A DNA stretch of 64,000 nucleotides from Delphinapterus leucas (Eukaryota; Chordata; Mammalia; Artiodactyla; Monodontidae), in contig NW_022098076.1 in NCBI RefSeq assembly GCF_002288925.2, positions 65,995,332-66,059,331 on the forward strand. The letters are read 5' to 3'. Within the stretch, counting starts at the first letter, position 1. Every line of letters starts with the position of its first letter. Below are positions 60,966-64,000 of the stretch, one piece after another. Position numbers and translations under genes: made by a program. The notes under the pieces are model-generated. The model was given only the letters and a program-made list of their open reading frames with translations, was not told where the DNA came from and did not search any database.

Positions 60966-61988
60966 TTTGGGGAGTATTTGATTTAAGATGGATACCTAGA
61001 AAATGTTGATTTAAAGAAATATATGCCCACAGTAGTTTGCTCATGAAATGTAGTTCATGCAATGCTTTTGAAAGAAGAAAACAGCCACATTGATGTAGTT
61101 TCAGCTAGATTAAATGAAGACCCTGGCTTTCGTGCTGATTAACGTGGTTAATTCATTCTTTATTCAGCCAACAAACATTTATTGAGCATCTAGTTTGTGT
61201 AAGGTACTGTGCTGAGCAACCCAGGGAATTCAGAGCTGTGTAAAAGAATCCCTCCTCTCCAAGAGCCCATAGCAGAGAAAAGAGATTAAAGTATATACAA
61301 ATTATAGTAAACATGATAGGAAGTGACTTGGGAAGCCTTGGTGTTGGAAGGTTTTATGGGGAAGATGAGATTTAATGTTTTTCTTAAAGGATGCTCTCTT
61401 GGTTTTGGTTCCCCTGGTAGCAGATCCTGAAGCAAGGAAATACATTTAGGGAGCTGAGGAGTGACAAGTGGAAGGGAAGGGAGCTAAAAAAGGGTGATTT
61501 CCCACATGCCCAACTGGGGCTCATTCCCACTGAGGAAACCCTGGGAGTCCATGGATTCATCCTCTAGAACATGCCAGAATATTATTGAACTGAGGGGTGA
61601 GGAAGCTGGAGTTTTGTTCACCAAGTGCCAGTCTGTTGTTGGTTGAGAGCTGTTTCTGGGAGCAATAACTTTTCAGTATGTCCCTCGTGCCTCCTCTCAG
61701 GTAGAAAAAAGCCAGAAATCTTAGGTATTTCCAGTCACCTGCCTTCAGCGTGTTATGCTGAGGCCATGTGGGCAGGGCATGTTGGAGTCTGCTACAGATG
61801 CTTCGATTTGGAAAGATGTGGTAGGGAGAAAGGTGCATTTTACGTGGGGAAGTGGCAGAGCCAAGGTTTGAGAGCAGGAAAGCATCGAACCCCTGTATGA
61901 GTGAAGACTAGCGAACCCCTTCTCTCAAAGAAGCCTGAACCACCAGTCAGCAGATGGAAGGCAAGCTGCCTGCTTGGAGTCACTGGAT

Positions 61989-62456
61989 TCAGAGGGGGAA
62001 TTTCAGTCTTGTTCTGTTGACCGTTTTTCCAGCTCTGCAAATTTGGAGATTTGAACTTAAAATTTGGTTTATAAGGAGAAGCATGCGGAGGAGAGACAGG
62101 TCTCCTGCCCCATTTTCCTTTTGTGAATGAATAGGAGCAGAAGCTGTGGCTGGAGAAGAGTGAGGCAGGTCCACCTGCAGTGCAGTCCGGGGCGGACTTG
62201 TGAGTTGGCTTGACTCCTGACCTAAGGTTGGCTGGCCATACGTGTCAGTGCTGACCCCCTGCTTCTCTCCTGTTATCTGCCTATCAGTCTCACTGCTGGA
62301 ACTCCTCTCACACATCTGGGCGAGGGAAGGCGCTGGCTTTTGGGAATTCAGGCTTTTGGTCTCAAACTTGCTGCTGAGGCTGCCCGCTGAGGCATGTTTT
62401 CTGGGTTTGAGTCCAGACGAGTTAGAAATGACGAGTAACCTTGCTTTCCATTTCAA
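61989..62456 (-). other. Unexplained 155-codon ORF, probably chance
   Basis: Longest open frame in the window not explained by ADAM23, L1 or the pseudogene. Its composition is rich in Ser and Lys. No domain, signal peptide or membrane segment was recognised. It lies antisense in intron 3, with no visible promoter or splice context. Confidence 0.15.
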
Positions 62457-62544
62457 AATTCTATGTCTTTAAGATGCTGCTAACTCATAGGCTAAACGCT
62501 TTATTTCCTAATTTCAGGGGTCTGTAGAAGGAAGGCTATCTACT

Positions 62545-62705
62545 GCAATAGTAATGATGGTAATAGATCCTGTGCTAAGCCCTTTACTCATGTGCTCCAA
62601 TTTAAATCCTGTCACCAACCCTGCAAGGAAGATGTGATCATTTCCAGCAACCTGAGACCTGGTGACATTCAGTCACATGCTGTTGTGCAGCCTGGGCAGT
62701 CTGTC
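62545..62705 (-). mobile_element. MIR fragment (antisense)
   Basis: gatcctgtgctaagcccttt, then ccaatttaaatcctgtcacc, then accctgcaaggaagatgtga, is the antisense MIR pattern. Confidence 0.6.
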
Positions 62706-62891
62706 TGCGGTCTTCTTCTGTGGCTGCTTTGATCACAGCCCTGGACTATAAATTTACAAGGGAGCTGGGCATAATTCTAATGCTTGCTCATCTGTTCACA
62801 TTAGGTGAGAAAAAAGAATGTAACTATTTCAGTCAATTTTTAACAGTATAAAGAAAATGCAGAAGGTTCAGACAGGATTTAAAATAGTCCT

Positions 62892-64000
62892 GTTTTTTTT
62901 TAAAAAAAATTTATTAGGTAACATTTGTTTATAGCATTGTGTAAGTTACATGTGTACATTAGATTTCTACTCATGTATACACTACAGCATGTTTCCACCC
63001 AAACTTTAGTTATCATTCATCAGTACAATTGATCCCCCTTACCCGTTTCACGCCTCCCCCCCTCATTCCTGCTCCTTCCTCTCTGGTAACCCCTACTCTG
63101 TTCTCTGTATCTATGTGTTTGTTTTTGTTTGGTTTGGTTTATTTACTTAGTTAAGTTTGTTTTCAATATTCTACATATGAATGAAATCATATGGTATTTG
63201 TCTTCTTCCATCTGACTTATTTCACTTAGCGTAATACCCTCAAGGTCCATCCATGTTGTCACAAACGGCAAGATTTCATCTTTCTTTTAAAAATATTTAT
63301 TTATTTATTTATTTGGCTGCATCGTGTCTTAGTTGTGGCATGTGGGATCTTTGTTGCAGTGCACGGGATCTTCGTTGTGGCGCTCAGGCTTCTCTCTAGT
63401 TGTGGCATGCGAGCTCTCTAGTTGTGGTGCGCGGGCTCCAGAGCACGTGGGCTTAGTTGCCCTGTGGCATGTGGGATCTTAGTTTCCCGACCAGGGATTG
63501 AACCCACGTCCCCTGCTTTGGAAGGAGGATTCTTAACCACTGGACCACCAGGGAAGTCCCAAGATTTCATCTTTTTTTTATGACTAAGTAGTATTTCTTT
63601 GTATGTATATATACCATATGTTCTTTATCCATTCATCTGCTGATGGGCACTTAGGTTATTCCAATATCTTGGTTACTATAAATAATGCTGTAGTGAACAT
63701 AGGGGTGCATATATCTTTTCAAATTAGTGTTTTCTTATTCTTTGGATAAATACCCAGAAGTAGAATAGCTGGATCATATGGTAGCTCTCTTCTTAATTCT
63801 TTTAGGGCTATCCATACTGTTTTCCACAGTGTTTGCACCAATTTACACTCCCACCAACAGTATATGAGGGTTCCCTTTTCTCCACATCCTTGCCAACACT
63901 TGTTATTTCTTGCTTTTTTGATAATAGCCCTTCTAACAGGCATGAAGTGATATCTCTTTGTGGTTTTTATTTGTGTTAATTAGTGACGTTGAACATCTTT
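62892..64000 (-). mobile_element. L1 (antisense), interrupted by a SINE and running off the edge
   Basis: The 3'UTR starts at 62892 after a T-run. The ORF2 C-terminal part is read on the minus strand at 63719-63943 ([20 protein letters not shown], then [12 protein letters not shown]). Stops break the frame. A CHR SINE occupies 63284-63560. The 5' part lies beyond 64000. Confidence 0.88.
63284..63560 (-). mobile_element. CHR-1 type SINE inserted in the L1
   Basis: On the minus strand it starts gggacttccctggtggtcca and ends in (AAAT)n. The target duplication aagatttcatcttt is perfect at 63270-63283 and 63561-63574. Confidence 0.93.

Larger units (their letters stand above)
55154..64000 (+). 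other. ADAM23: ADAM23 intron 3 (partial)
   Basis: Starts GTAAGT and runs off the window. Between repeats it has a purine-rich zone at about 56.5-58.5 kb, which in part resembles antisense L2, and unassigned DNA at 60966-62544 and 58500-59040. I searched for the expected next ADAM23 exon (beginning around LLSSDYVEIHYENG in known orthologs) and did not find it. Confidence 0.8.

Overview
The window is mammalian nuclear DNA, most likely from a cetacean. The main clue is the young SINE set: tRNA-derived CHR-1 and CHR-2 type elements (head motif cttccctggtggYgcagtg) with near-perfect target-site duplications. No primate Alu and no ruminant BovB/ART2 were recognised. Older mammal-wide repeats (MIR, L2, MER5, Tigger, MaLR LTRs) fill much of the rest. 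The species cannot be fixed from the sequence alone.

The only protein-coding gene I can support is the 5' end of ADAM23 on the + strand. Its CpG-island promoter and 5'UTR lie at about 8.7-10.06 kb. Coding exon 1 is 9725-9938, exon 2 is 11061-11278 and exon 3 is 55077-55153. The three exons join in frame into the first 169 codons: signal peptide, glycosylated linker and the start of the prodomain. Intron 1 is about 1.1 kb, intron 2 about 43.8 kb, and intron 3 runs off the window end. ADAM23 is known as a catalytically inactive, neuronal ADAM that acts as an adhesion protein and LGI1 receptor.

Layout. 1-8.7 kb is upstream flank with a Tigger DNA transposon carrying a SINE, MIR/L2/hAT remnants, and a solo LTR split by a small L1. 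8.7-11.3 kb is the ADAM23 promoter with exons 1-2. 11.3-55 kb is intron 2. It holds two related LTR-like repeats, a second copy of the upstream solo LTR, an old L1 (22.6-24.8 kb), an antisense RPL15 retropseudogene (26.2-27.97 kb), a three-deep nest of repeats with a broken endogenous retrovirus (28.3-31.6 kb), and a full-length but disrupted antisense L1 (34.6-42.0 kb) that contains a 100-N assembly gap. Several CHR SINEs and L2/MIR pieces complete it. 55-64 kb is exon 3 and partial intron 3, with L2, a MIR split by L1, an MLT1-like LTR, and an L1 interrupted by a SINE at the window edge.

I found no RNA gene, CRISPR array or new multi-gene system. The observations most worth checking are the overlapping upstream ORF that starts 7 nt before the ADAM23 start, a basic KARR site in the ADAM23 prodomain, the retropseudogene with its apparent long 3'UTR, the repeat stratigraphy at 28-31.6 kb, the duplicated bases flanking the assembly gap, and the homologous LTR pair bracketing ADAM23 exons 1-2.
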